Of a stretch of 64,000 nucleotides of DNA, positions 37,119-49,216 are shown piece after piece. The stretch is from Boswellia sacra. Its lineage: Eukaryota > Streptophyta > Magnoliopsida > Sapindales > Burseraceae. How positions within the stretch are numbered: the first letter of the stretch is position 1; the number at the start of each line of letters is the position of its first letter. The notes beneath the pieces are model-generated. The model saw nothing but the letters and a program-made list of their open reading frames with translations, had not been told where the DNA came from and ran no database searches. The stretch lies in the NCBI GenBank assembly GCA_013180625.2, contig SNVD02005014.1, positions 124,001 through 188,000 of the forward strand. The letters are read 5' to 3'. The position numbers were made by a program, and so were the translations under genes.

Positions 37119-37877
37119 GATGGATGCTCATTACAGGTCACTACAAATACTGTAGCAGTTTGTAGTTATGATTTCTCCCTTGCCGTTAAAACTCCGAAAT
37201 GTTAACTTAAACATGAAAAGGATAAAATAGTAAAATTATAACTTAAAATGATTAAATATGGTATCAATCACCTTGGCATTTGCTAATAAACTTTCCAAAA
37301 GAAAATTACGCCAAAAAATTTAGCACTATTATCCGAAAAATAAAATAAAATAAAATTTATTTAACTTATTTTAATAAAATCCAATACAACTTATCACCTA
37401 GATAAATTAATTAAATTTACTAGTTAGTTTCAGCTACAGCTACTACTCTCACCACTATAATTACTATAACAATACTATTTAAAAAAATTAAAATACTAAT
37501 AATAATTAAAAAATAATATAAAATTTCTCCCCCGTCTTAATTAAATTAAAAGTGATTAAATATTAATTCAAACGCCATTGCACCGCACTTAAACGCCCAT
37601 CTCCACCATATCACCACCAACACCATCTTCGTCGCCCACCACCTGCACCACGTTTGCCACCCACCTCCACTCTCACATCATCATTACACAACAACTGTGC
37701 CGCTGTCATCAACCCAATGCATCATCGTCGCCAACAACCCCCGGCAGAATCACCTCAAACATTCACCAACAACCCAGCATCCATCAATAATAACAAAGTA
37801 AAATATATTAAAATATAAAACTATTGTTAAGCCTTGCTCACTAATTTAAATTTTAAGTAAAATGATAAACTTAACAA
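37119..37877. other. Spacer between duplication copies, left of the copia element
   Basis: Not shared with either copy. It contains a CAC/ACC-rich low-complexity patch (37570-37790) and AT-rich DNA. A block of about 30 bases near 37805 recurs near 43156 beyond the copia element. No gene is seen. Confidence 0.45.
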
Positions 37878-38205
37878 CGTCAAGACAGCTCACATTCTAT
37901 CCCTGCAGGACAAATAATTCCAGCTGTCATTGGTATGCTGTCTGTTCTGTTTTGTTTGTTATTAGAGGTGTGATTATGCTGTAATTTAGTTAGTTAAGTT
38001 AGTTACAAATTAAGCCTAGATTAAGCCTACAACATTCTGGAATGTGACATGTGAAATCATCTCATTGGCTGTCACGTGCTGCCATCAGATTGTTACACCT
38101 GGCTGTAAAATTCTTTTCTGAATTCTGTAAGGTACACATATAAATGAAACAGTACACCCAGCTGGTTGGTGAGCTGAGGTTTTCTGCATTCCTGAAATTC
38201 CAACT
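37878..38205 (+). repeat. 5' LTR of the copia element
   Basis: 328 bases, starting CGTCAAGACAG where the 3' LTR has TGTCAAGACAG, so the canonical TG is altered. It ends ...ATTCCAACT. Confidence 0.9.
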
Positions 38206-38217
38206 TGGTATCAGAGC
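38206..38217 (+). promoter_or_regulatory. Primer-binding site (initiator tRNA-Met)
   Basis: TGGTATCAGAGC directly follows the 5' LTR, the standard copia primer site. Confidence 0.9.
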
Positions 38218-38235
38218 CGCCCCATTACAAACACC

Positions 38236-39498
38236 ATGACCTCAAGGTTCTCTCATGGAAGTCCCAACAGTGGTGACTCAGGATTGTCATCTCGGTCAAG
38301 CTCCTCAAATGGAAGCTCACCTTTTGGAAACACTCTCAATCAGTCCTTTCCCATCAAGCTGGATGAAGATAACTTCACCCTCTGGAAAACAATGGTGTTG
38401 CCTACACTGAGAGGACACAAGCTTGAAGGCCATGTCCTTGGAACCAAGAATTGCCCACCTGAATTCATCCCAGCAGCCACTGATGAAGATGGAAGCAGCT
38501 CCCAGCTCCAACCAAACCCAGAATTTGACAACTGGGTTACAACAGACAGCTTGTTAATCGGATGGCTCCTTGGATCCATCTCAAGTGAGGTTGCAGCACA
38601 AGTAATCGGAGAACCCACCTCACATGACCTGTGGAAAGCACTTGAAGAATACTGCGGGATCAAAAACAGATCAAAAATCTCGAACCTGAGATTTGATCTT
38701 CAAACAACCAGAAAAGGGACAATGAAGATGAGTGAATACCTGTCAACAATGAAGAAAATTACAGACAACCTTGCTGTAGCTGGAAGCCCAGTTGAGATGA
38801 ATGATTTAATTTCCTTTGTCACCTTAGGATTGGATGCTGACTACACACCCATTGTAGTTCAGATTCAATCCAAGGATGGAATGTCCTGGCAGGAATTACA
38901 GGCCACTCTGCTGAATTTTGAAAATAGACTAGAGAGGCTCAATAACTTCTCTAATCTCAGCCTCAATCAGATCTCTGCTAATGTGGTTTCAGGAAAACAA
39001 AATTACCACAACCGAAATCAGTTCAAGCAAAGCAACAATAGCAGCAGAAACTTCAATCAAGGCTATGAGAGAGGGTCCAGCAACAATCCAATTAGAGGGA
39101 GAAGTGGTGGCAGATTCGGAAACTCAAGACCAATTTGTCAGATATGTGGGAAGGTTGGTCATCCAGCCTCCATCTGCTTCTACAGAACAGATATGAGCTA
39201 CATGGGCTCAAACAATAGAGGCAGAAATGACAACAACACTAGACAAGGCCAACCACAGCAAGCTTATTTTGCCACACCTGAAACTGTTGTAGATGACTCA
39301 TGGTTTGCTGACAGTGGAGCAACCAACCATGTTACTGCAGAGCCAAGCATTCTCAATGCAAGGAGTGAATACAATGGTAATCAAACTCTCTCTGTAGGTG
39401 ATGGTAACAAACTGAATATTTCTCACATTGGTCACTCTAAATTACTGCTGGAAATACTATGTTGCATCTCAAAAACATCTTGTGTGTTCCTAGAATAA
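38236..39498 (+). pseudogene. Copia gag and protease part of the polyprotein
   Basis: This 420-codon frame begins ATG 30 bases after the LTR. Residues about 45-235 look like the UBN2-type copia Gag (NFTLWKTMVLPTLRGH, DLWKALEEY, KMSEYLSTMKKITDNLA). A zinc knuckle of CX2CX4HX4C form is near residue 300 (CQICGKVGHPASIC) and the aspartic protease site is near 355 (WFADSGATNHVT). The frame is lost near 39450, and integrase continues in another frame, so about 15 terminal residues of this frame are out of register. Confidence 0.9.
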
Positions 39499-40757
39499 CT
39501 AAGAATCTGTTGAGTGTGTCTAAGTTGACTAAAGACAACAAGATATATGTTGAATTTCACTCAAATATTTGCCTTGTGAAGGACAAAAGAACCAACCAAG
39601 TTCTGCTACAGGGGAGAGTTAAGGAAGGGCTGTATCAACTCAGTCCTAGTCCTAAAGTTCAGTCTAGTGTCTCCGAAAAAAATAAGAGGCTTGCAAGTCT
39701 GACAACTTCTGTTTCTTGTGTTCTAAGTTCAAATCAGCCAACCAAGAACCATTCCAGTTTGTTCTCAGACAAGTCTATGTCAAGCAGTCTCCAAAAGTGT
39801 CAAGGCCTAGTTACTTCCTTGACAAGTACCTTGCCAAATGAAGAGAAATTCAACATTTGGCACAGAAAACTTGGTCATCCTTCTGTAAAAATTTTGAGTC
39901 AGATTCTGAAAATTTGTAATGAAACAATTAAATTCAATGAAAATGATAGCTTCTGTGATGCTTGTCAGCTAGGAAAATCTCACTCTTTGCCATTTAAAAG
40001 TTCAAAAAATCAAACAAAACATCCCCTGGAACTTGTCCATACTGATCTTTGGGGACCAGCACCTATTTTCTCCACTTCAGGCCACAAATATTACATACAC
40101 TTCATTGATGACTATAGCAGATTTACATGGATCTATCCTCTTAAAACCAAATCTGAAGCCTTGACTGCTTTCAAACAATTCAAAACACTTGTTGAAAACA
40201 AATTTGAAAGACATATCAAAAGCATTCAATCAGATTGGGGAGGAGAATTTAGAGTGTTTACTGATTATTTAAACCAACATGGCATAGAGTCTAGAATAGC
40301 ATGTCCTTACACACATGAACAGCAAGGCAAAGCTGAAAGGAAACATAGACATATTGTTGAAATGGGACTTACCTTGCTTGCACAAGCCAGCATGCCCTTA
40401 AGGTATTGGTGGGAAGCTTTCCACACTGCAGTGCACTTGATAAACAGACTGCCCACTCCTGTCCTAAATGGAGTCTCTCCTTGGCAGAAACTCTATAATC
40501 AGATTCCATATTACAACCTCCTCAAGTCCTTTGGATGCTCATGCTTCCCCTGTCTGAGACCTTATCAAAGCCACAAATTTCAATTTCACACCACAAAGTG
40601 TGTGTTTGTAGGCTATAGTGATTCACACAAAGGCTTCAAGTGTCTAAGTCCAACCGGGAGGATTTATATTTCTAGACATGTCATCTTTAATGAGATAGAG
40701 TTCCATTTTAAACAAGGTTTTATCAACACAAAAAGCACCCCCAATTCACAGCAATGA
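39459..40757 (+). pseudogene. Copia integrase part of the polyprotein
   Basis: The GAG-pre-integrase His/Cys region (WHRKLGHPS, then CDACQLGKSH) is followed by the catalytic core: HTDLWGP, DDYSRFTWIYPLK, SDWGGEF and QQGKAERKHRHIVE, i.e. the DDE acids in context. The C-terminal part has the VFVGYSDSHKGFKC motif. The frame ends at a TGA at 40755-40757; the next bases stay open in the same frame, so this is a point stop in one long polyprotein frame. Confidence 0.9.
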
Positions 40758-40787
40758 ATCAGTGACTTCACTGGTGTATTTCTCCCT

Positions 40788-42719
40788 TTGTTCAACAAGC
40801 TGTCATGTCAAAATTCCAAGTGCAAGCTATCAGAGTCTAGTAACAATCCAGGAAAAGAAACCTCTCAATTTCTCTCCACTGCAGCAGAGCCTGACCTAAA
40901 CACTCAACCAGCAGATAACTCATCACCTCCAGTTGAAATCCCTTCACCAAGAAACACCTCAAATCCACCAACACCACATCATCAAAGTGAGCAAAACGCT
41001 GATAATCCTGATGAACTCACAGATCACCACCCTCACATTCCTATTGTGCCACACCATCCAATGATCACTAGATCAAAGAGTGGCATTTACAAGCCCAAAG
41101 TGTTCAATGCTGAACAGAATCCGAATGAGAACACTGAACCATTGACAGTCTCAAAAGCTCTCAAATCAGAGTGCTGGAGAAGTGCCATGAATGAAGAATT
41201 TGCAGCTCTGGTGAGAAACAAGACCTGGACATTGGTGCCATTCTCACCTCACTACAGCCTGGTAGGTAATAAGTGGGTGTTTAAAGTCAAGCTGAATAGT
41301 GATGGAAGTGTTCATAAACACAAAGCCAGGCTGGTAGCCAAAGGCTTTCATCAAACACCAGGAATAGATTTTACAGAAACTTATAGTCCTGTAGTCAAAG
41401 CTGGAACAATCAGAATCATCCTAACTCTTGCAGTGACAAAGAATTGGAGAGTAAGGCAGCTGGATTTCAACAATGCTTTCCTAAATGGGAACCTGGAAGA
41501 ATCTGTATATATGATGCAACCTGAGGGATTTGTAGACCCTTCTATACCCACCTATGTGTGTAAATTACACAAGGCACTCTATGGACTTAAACAGGCACCA
41601 AAGGCCTGGTTTGAGAAGCTGAAAGGCACTCTACTCAGCTGGAATTTCACCAATTCTAAGTCTGATTCTTCCTTGTTCATTCTCAAAACAGAAGAGATTT
41701 TAATCTACGTCCTAATATATGTAGATGACATCTTAATTACAGGGAATAACTCAGATTACATGCAGGGCCTAATCTGTAAGCTAAATAGCCTCTTTGCTCT
41801 CAAGGATCTTGGAGATCTTCATTACTTCCTTGGCATAGAAGTAAGGAGGGATGTTACAGGTATGTATTTGAATCAATCCAAATACATCTCTGACTTACTG
41901 AAAAAGTTGAAGCTGGAACATCTGAAGCCATGCTCCACTCCTGCTGCTGTTAGTAAGAGCAAAGATGTTGAAAACTCAGAAGTCTTTCCAGAACCAACCT
42001 TATACAGAAGCACAGTTGGGGCTCTCCAATATCTCACATACACAAGGCCTGATATTGCCTTTATAGTCAACAAACTCAGCCAACACTTGCAGTCTTCAAA
42101 AATGGTGCACTGGCAAGGTGTTAAGAGAATACTCAGATATCTCATGGGAACCAAATTTGTTGGACTGCACATTAAGCCCTCTCATGACATCAACCTAACT
42201 GGCTTCTCGGATGCAGACTGGGCATGCAACTCAGAAGACAGAAAATCTATAGGAGGCTACTGTGTTTTCTTGGGAGATACTCTAGTGTCATGGCAGTCCA
42301 AAAAGCAACCTGTAGTGTCCAGATCAAGCACTGAATCTGAGTACCGAGCATTGGCTCTTGTAGCAGCAGAAATAGCCTGGATAGAATCCCTCCTGTCTGA
42401 ACTTCATTGCTCTCCCTCTCAGTGTCCAGTTACCTGGTGCGACAACACAAGTGCAAGTGCTCTAGCATCAAATCCTGTATATCATGCTCGAACAAAACAC
42501 ATTGAAATTGACATTCACTATGTTAGAGACAGGGTTCTGCAGAAACTGCTTGAAGTCAGATATGTGCCCTCCTGTGATCAACTTGCTGAGTGCCTCACCA
42601 AAGCTTTGTCAGCTCCTCAATTTCATCTCCTTCGATCCAAACTTGGAGTACTCGAACTGCCCTCCAGTTTGAGGGGGGATGTCAAGACAGCTCACATTCT
42701 ATCCCTGCAGGACAAATAA
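40788..42719 (+). CDS. Copia reverse transcriptase and RNase H part of the polyprotein
   Basis: An intact 643-codon frame. A Pro/Ser/Asn-rich linker leads to the RT (KWVFKVKLNSDGSVHKHKAR, LDFNNAFLNGNL, ALYGLKQAPKAWFEKL and catalytic YVDD in LIYVDDILITG). The RNase H domain has GFSDADWACN, SRSSTESEYRAL and the KHIEIDIHYVRD region. It is in the same frame as the integrase. The stop lies inside the 3' LTR, so the last residues are encoded by LTR sequence. Confidence 0.93.
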   Translation: MFNKLSCQNSKCKLSESSNNPGKETSQFLSTAAEPDLNTQPADNSSPPVEIPSPRNTSNPPTPHHQSEQNADNPDELTDHHPHIPIVPHHPMITRSKSGIYKPKVFNAEQNPNENTEPLTVSKALKSECWRSAMNEEFAALVRNKTWTLVPFSPHYSLVGNKWVFKVKLNSDGSVHKHKARLVAKGFHQTPGIDFTETYSPVVKAGTIRIILTLAVTKNWRVRQLDFNNAFLNGNLEESVYMMQPEGFVDPSIPTYVCKLHKALYGLKQAPKAWFEKLKGTLLSWNFTNSKSDSSLFILKTEEILIYVLIYVDDILITGNNSDYMQGLICKLNSLFALKDLGDLHYFLGIEVRRDVTGMYLNQSKYISDLLKKLKLEHLKPCSTPAAVSKSKDVENSEVFPEPTLYRSTVGALQYLTYTRPDIAFIVNKLSQHLQSSKMVHWQGVKRILRYLMGTKFVGLHIKPSHDINLTGFSDADWACNSEDRKSIGGYCVFLGDTLVSWQSKKQPVVSRSSTESEYRALALVAAEIAWIESLLSELHCSPSQCPVTWCDNTSASALASNPVYHARTKHIEIDIHYVRDRVLQKLLEVRYVPSCDQLAECLTKALSAPQFHLLRSKLGVLELPSSLRGDVKTAHILSLQDK

Positions 42720-43009
42720 TTCCAGCTGTCATTGGTATGCTGTCTGTTCTGTTTTGTTTGTTATTAGAGGTGTGATTATGCTGTAATTTAGTTAGTTAAG
42801 TTAGTTACAAATTAAGCCTAGATTAAGCCTACAACATTCTGGAATGTGACATGTGAAATCATCTCATTGGCTGTCACATGTGCTGCCATCAGATTGTTAC
42901 ACCTGGCTGTAAAATTCTTTTCTGAATTCTGTAAGGTACACATATAAATGAAACAGTACACCCAGCTGGTTGGTGAGCTGAGGTTTTCTGCATTCCTGAA
43001 ATTCCAACT
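42680..43009 (+). repeat. 3' LTR of the copia element
   Basis: 330 bases, TGTCAAGACAG...ATTCCAACT, preceded by GAGGGGGGA and followed by AACAA. Confidence 0.93.
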
Positions 43010-43612
43010 AACAATAACGAAATTATTTAACCTAACAATAAATTATGCTACAAATTAAAAAAACAAATTAAATTAGTCTACATAAAAAACTCAAAAGAGT
43101 TTGTTAGGCAAAATTCACGTATAAAAAAATATAAGGCCTTACACGTAGGAAGTCATATTAAAATATAAAACTATTATTAAGTCCTACTATCCCAGGCTTT
43201 TAGATGAAGTGACGGTAACAAAATACACCAAAATCATTACAACAATTGTAATCTTTATAATTCAAAGGAAAGCCTGAATTCAATTCTATCACAGGCAATT
43301 AAGGTGGAATTGCTACAGTGAACAAGATTCGAAGTATTGCACCAATAATCGTTTTGCCTACTAAGGTTCCATCATCTTTGTTCTTACTGAACTGCCATCA
43401 CCTAATTCTCCGATCGTCACCGGATACAAGCCATAGCCGTCGGCCTCTGATTTGCAAGGCATCAACCTCCAATCTGCAAGCCACAAGCCTTGCAAGGCCA
43501 CATACAACCAACCAAGGCGCCTTGCAAAGGCATAAGCGACCAGCGCCCAGAGGCTGGATGTTGTTGAAGGGAGGCAGTGAAAAGCGAAACCACAAGTGAA
43601 AAGTAAACGGTG
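43010..43612. other. Spacer between copia element and copy B
   Basis: Not shared with the duplication copies. It is AT-rich, then less so at 43380-43600, where a 93-codon plus-strand ORF without a known domain lies. No gene is supported. Confidence 0.45.
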
Positions 43613-46600
43613 CTTTTATTTTATGAAATCGGTGTTTCGTTCACTAATATCAAAATATAGTATCTCTTTCTTTCTAATAAAAATATTGTATATATTCAAA
43701 GAATAAGCAATACTACATCTACCATAAAATACTAATACTAATTGCTTATAACCTCAGTTGATAAAAATTGACTGGAGGAGTAAAAAATAAAAATAAAAAA
43801 AAGGAAGTAAAAATGTATGATATAGTAATTATATCTCCAATAAGATATTCATAATTCAGGTTGTAGGGAGAGTTGATTATTAGTGAGTTGTAGATGCAGT
43901 ATTATTCTAAAAGAATACTCCCTGCTTCCTTATCGGACAAGGATTCTCTACTTAGCCTTAGCTTTTCCTAAGTTTTTTGAAAAATGTGATTGGTGTTTAA
44001 AAAAATTGAATTAATAAAGAAAGAGAGTGAAAGTAAATCTAGACCATTCACAAAAGTAAAAATCTATGTGTCAACATCTCCTTAAAAGCTCAGATAAAAT
44101 TAATTTTACATAATTGTTTTTCAATGTTTCCTCTATTGGTGCAAATATACTGTTAAATTAGGATGTCATATTTGAATTATGGATGATACAGGAACCCTTT
44201 AAACTTTAGCTTTAAACATTTACCTCCTTTAATTACCATTGTTTTGAACCTTTAAGAGTTGATTAACTTTATAATGTTGTAATAAAATACAATTTTTTCT
44301 TATATTATCAGTCAAATTAACCATTAGGAAAATTGAGTAGGGAAATGCAGTTGACTTTTTGCATTTGTTATTCCACGGTAGTTGAAGACTTCCAAAAGTG
44401 GATGTGATCAAGATTTCAAGGATAAAAGCTTTAAGTTATGATTTTTAAATGTTGTTATCAATAGTTGAATAACTGCTAGTTGTTTTCAAATGTTTCTAAG
44501 ATAGAAATAAAAAAGACATAATTATATTTTATATTAACCCCAATTACATACTCTAGTAGGTTTTTTTTTTTTTTAATAAGGTCTCAAAGGAGAGTGTTAT
44601 TATACAAATGGCAAGGATATTATTTTATTTTTATTCTTTTTTATTTTTTGTGCAGATGATTGATAAAGACTAACACTTTTGGATAAATATAATTTATTTT
44701 CATTTAATAATCTCAAGTCTATGAATGTCATAATTCCAATATAACCCCCTTTCAAGTAAATTTACTTTTAGGATATAAAAAGAAAAAAAAAAGAGTCAAA
44801 TAAATGCGACGTAGCTTAGAATACTTGAAGTTTTTAAAATTTTATTTTCACAAACATATAATTTTTAAAAACTATTATATAAAAATTTGTTAAATTTGTA
44901 TCATAAAATATTTTTTAATTATTCAATAAAATAACACTTGGCTTGTGTATAAGGTGAATTTACATTCCAAAGTTTGTATTTGGTAAAGTTATATATAAAT
45001 AAGTCAGTTTCATTAAGTATTCTTGTACTTTTAAGACAACAGGTGAGTTTCAAATAACAATATTTTTTTTAAAATTTTTTGTTCAATTTTTTAATAAGTC
45101 ATCAAACACGTCTATTGAATGTTAACGGATTATTTTAAGTTATGTGCTAATATAAAAGGTAAAATCATCATAAAAAAATAGTTTCGCACTTGCATTAGAA
45201 AATTCTGTTAAACTATATTTTCACATAGCTCCTTATTAACAAACACGTTAAATGAATACTCATAGGCGTAATCAGGAATTTTTTATTGGGTAGGCTAAAA
45301 TTTTCATATCAATACTCAATTTGGAGTATATAACTAAATTTTACTAGAGATTAGAGATACTTACATAATTATGATAATATACGTGATTTTTTTAATTATG
45401 AATTTAAATGCATGTTATACTTTCTTTGTTATTAAAGAAAAAAATAGTATTAAACTTTAATTTGGAGAGGAATGTGAAAATGATGTTTATCTTGCAAATA
45501 TTTTTTTGACAAAAAGAAGATACCTGACATTTACCTTTCAAAATTGCTCTTTAAGAATTATTATTATTATTTTTTACATATGGATTTTATGCTTTCCCAA
45601 TTTGTTTACGCTATATATATTTTTAATTTTTTTATTTGTGGCATTAAAATACATAGATGTTGTAATATTTTACAATAAAATTTATTATTTTCTAAAAAGT
45701 TGGTTGGTTTATAACCCAACTCAGCTAGTGGTAGACCCATAATTTTAGTTTTTGGGGGCCCAAAATATAAACTACATTTTATCGAGTATGAGAAATTATA
45801 TTGATTTACTGATATTTAATGTTATGATTATTGGTTAAACATAAACTCTTATACAAATTTTGAAACTGAGTAATAGAAAATATCTATCAATTAATCTAAA
45901 TCAAGAAAAAAATAAGTAAATATGTTTCTTAAATAATATATATGGAAAAAGTTGAAAGAAAACTTAAAGTTTCAAATCTAAAACTCTTGTTATTATAAAA
46001 TATCAGTTTTAAAAATTGGTTGTAATTTATCCAATTTTAATGAAAATTTTACATATTTTTTACATCTAAAAAATGAAAGTCTTCAATAAAAAAGAAAAAA
46101 ATAAATATGCCTTTCATAACTAAAAAATTGAAGAATTCAAAAAAAATGTTTGAATATGAAAAAAATAAGTTTTACTTAAGAGTGAGATTATAATAAAAAT
46201 ACTAAAAGAAAAAAATGAATATAAGATAATCATAATATAAAACATAAATGTGGTTCCTAGTAATTCATTAGATATTTATAAGAACATGAGAAATTTGGAG
46301 AGTTAGTATTCAGAATTATAACTCTAAAAATTATAACATATTCTGCCTTTTTCTTTTGGCTGGAGGGGCCAATCTGCAGTCTAGAAGTAAAATTTTCATG
46401 GCAATACCTACTGTTTGGACTGGAAGGGCCCGAGCTCCCTCAGACCCAAACATAGCTCCGTCCCCGCACCCAGCCACCGGCTTGTTACACCACTGTGAAT
46501 ATCTTAGTAGTAATTTGTATATTTTTTTAATAAACTAAAAATAAAAAAAGGAGATGATTTTTGTTTTTTCCTCTTACAAAACATAAGTTCAATTAAATTA

Positions 46601-47454
46601 ACACTTATATGAGGAAATAAATATTTGGAGAATGAAACATTTAAAATAGGGATAATTTCAAAAGGTACCGTTGAATTTTGACTTAATATCAAGCAGGAAA
46701 CGACTATCTGTTTTTAATCAATAACACCCCTGAGTTTTTATTTCAATCATCATCTAACGTTTTCTGTTAATAACAGTGTTAATAAAAAAACAAAAAGACA
46801 CATATACCCATATTCTCACAATAACAGTGTTAGTGAAAAAACAAAAAGACATATATACCCTATTCTCACATGCTCGTGTATAACTGGAATGATAATTCAG
46901 CTAAAATTCATAGAAACTCAAACTAAACGACAATTCAGTTAAAATTCAAAATACCATTTTCAAGCAGTTAAACTGAAATTTCAGCAGCTAAATTAGCACA
47001 CACAAATTGAAACCCCTTCATCCAATTTCAAGTAGACTGAAGTCAAACTCTAGCAACTATATTCAATCACATAAACTCAAAATCCAGCAGCTATATCCAA
47101 TCACACAAACTTAAACTTTCAAATTGCAGTAGCCATATTAAGTCACAAAAAATGAAACTTCAGTGGCCATCTTCAGTACTTCATCTCAAACTCCATCACC
47201 CATTAGCAATTAGACAAAAACTGAAAATCTAGCAGCCATTTGAAAACCACCACTACTAACATTCTCTAGTATCCATTGATGTTTACTCCCTAAAAAGCTG
47301 GTAATACTGCAAGACAAATAACAAAATATAACTAAATTTCAGGCATCTATAATTTTATATCTAACTTGCAAAGAAAACAAATGGGAGTTTAATGTATGAA
47401 GCACCTCATAATTACTCAGTTATTGTTGGCTGTGAGCTGCCGACTTGAAAAACA

Positions 47455-48760
47455 TCAGCTCCTCCATAACCACTTGGATCCTAAAACATTTAAAAGAAGA
47501 TTATTATTGCATAAAAGATGAAAATAACTATAAATTATAGTGCATTTTAATTTGCTTACATGTGCTAGCTGTCCAGAAGTGCCTTCCGAAGTAGCTTTCC
47601 TTGTCTCAGGGCAAGTCCTTTTGTTATGGCCAAAATCTCTACATATAGTGCACTTCAATGTGAAGTACATATTCTTTTTACTTGGCCTCTGCTCCTCTTC
47701 TGATGGTCTTCTCCTTGCTGTCTTTGGTCTGCCTGCCTTTCTTCTGGTGGTAGGTGGGTCCATTTGAGAGCATTGCACTTCAGGCCATTCCCTCTTTTCT
47801 AGAACATGCCTTATGATATGAGAATAGGTCTTCACATAGCGTTCTTTCTTGAAAATACTAGCTACATAGTTATTTGGATTAAGTCTTCTTTCATGTATAC
47901 ATCCCATTGCATGCTTGCAAGGGATGCTAGAAACTTGAAATCTCCCACAAGAGCATGTATGCTTCTCAAGATCTACCAAGAAAACTCTCCCCTCATCAAC
48001 CACCTCAAACTCTAGATTTCCACCCTAAGTTGTAGTCAAATACCTAGATAAGTCCCCATTAATTTTTAGTTTCTTCATCACATTGGGTGGGAAGTCAATG
48101 CGCCATTTTTTACATTCCTCGAACCTATGTCAAAACAATATCATGATAAACAAAAGAAAAAATTATAAAAAGCCAATAAAAAAACAAATATATATAATAT
48201 TAAGGAAATGAAGTGACACTACCTCTCTCTTGTTTGATTCATAATTTTCCTTCTTATTTCCTACAGGCATAGATCTTGTGTCATCAATCCATGAATTAAA
48301 ACTTTCCGACATATTGTTTGTGATTTGATCATTCTTTATCCTAGTATCGTATGCATGTCTTGACCAGTAGAGAGGAGGAATGTTACTGATATACTTGTAT
48401 GCAGTTTGGTATATTGCTTGAATCTCCTTCATTGCTAACTCAAAATCAGGTCTGTTTGATGATTTACTTGCTTGAAAGAAGAGTTTTATGAACTCTTGTT
48501 TGGTTGTTTTCTTCCTGCAATTGGTGTATATGTGCATTGCACAAAATCTTCTCCCTGCATGTGGCCAACAGTCACTTAAAGCTGGTTGTAAACCCTTTTG
48601 CTAATCTACCATGAAGCATAGTGGCATGCCTGGTGCATCAACTCCTCCAATGTACTCCCCAAGCAGCCTTAAAAACCAACCCTAAGTGACAATGCTTTCA
48701 ACCTCATACACAGCCATTGCAATTGGAAAAACACCACTATTGCAATCTAAAGACACAACA
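47455..48760 (-). pseudogene. MuDR/MULE transposase, decayed
   Basis: Read on the minus strand, fragments in order are: FPIAMAVYEVES (about 48700), MPLCFMVD then a stop, CWPHAGRRFCAMHIYTNC, a transposase core piece (FELAMKEIQAIYQTAYKYI, NNMSESFNSWI), a piece with MNQTRE joining FEECKKWRIDFPP across a likely small intron (about 48129-48220), a SWIM zinc finger (CSCGRFQVSSIPCKH) and a CCHC knuckle (CTICRDFGHNKRTC). At least three in-frame stops and a frame change are visible, and the N-terminal part, including the first catalytic Asp region, is missing or unrecognisable. The element cannot make its own transposase. Confidence 0.85.
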
Positions 48761-49143
48761 GATAATAACACTCCACCAAAACAAGCAAATCTTCTCCTTA
48801 GGATCCAACTCCCCAGCCTCAAGCAAATCTTTTGCATCCTTCAACAATGAGATTCTACTACATTGCTCAGAATCTTGCAAGCCAAAATCATGAAGTTCAC
48901 CCCACATTTGAAGTTTCACATTAAATAACATCATTTTCACCACTACAAAACAAGAAAAACACAGAAAAAGAACACAAATTAGACCAAACGTCTTTTGAAA
49001 AACAAATGCATAAGCATCAAAGAACATGACAAAACAACAGAGAAGCGAAATCCAAAATAAAAAAGTTTATATAACATAACAAGCACAAAAATACTAGGCA
49101 TAAATGTCATAGAAAAAACCATAACAACAAAGAAAAAAATCTC

Positions 49144-49147
<4 letters not shown>

Positions 49148-49203
<56 letters not shown>

Positions 49204-49216
49204 GTAATAATAATAA
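49148..49216. repeat. (AAT)n microsatellite
   Basis: About 20 AAT-type triplets with a few interruptions, inside the Mutator-like element. Confidence 0.9.

Larger units (their letters stand above)
37878..43009 (+). mobile_element. Young Ty1-copia retrotransposon (RE1/Tork-like), TSD AACAA
   Basis: LTRs of 328 and 330 bases are almost identical; the visible differences are the first base and a 2-3 base change in the CACGTG/CACATGTG stretch. The target duplication AACAA is at 37873-37877 and 43010-43014. The primer site TGGTATCAGAGC (38206-38217) follows the 5' LTR and a GAGGGGGGA purine tract precedes the 3' LTR. Gag, protease, integrase, reverse transcriptase and RNase H are all present in copia order, broken only by one frame change and one stop codon. 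Confidence 0.95.

Noticed and set aside
49148..49216. Regular repeat that could be taken for a CRISPR-like array
   Set aside because: It is a simple AAT microsatellite without spacers; the organism is a plant.
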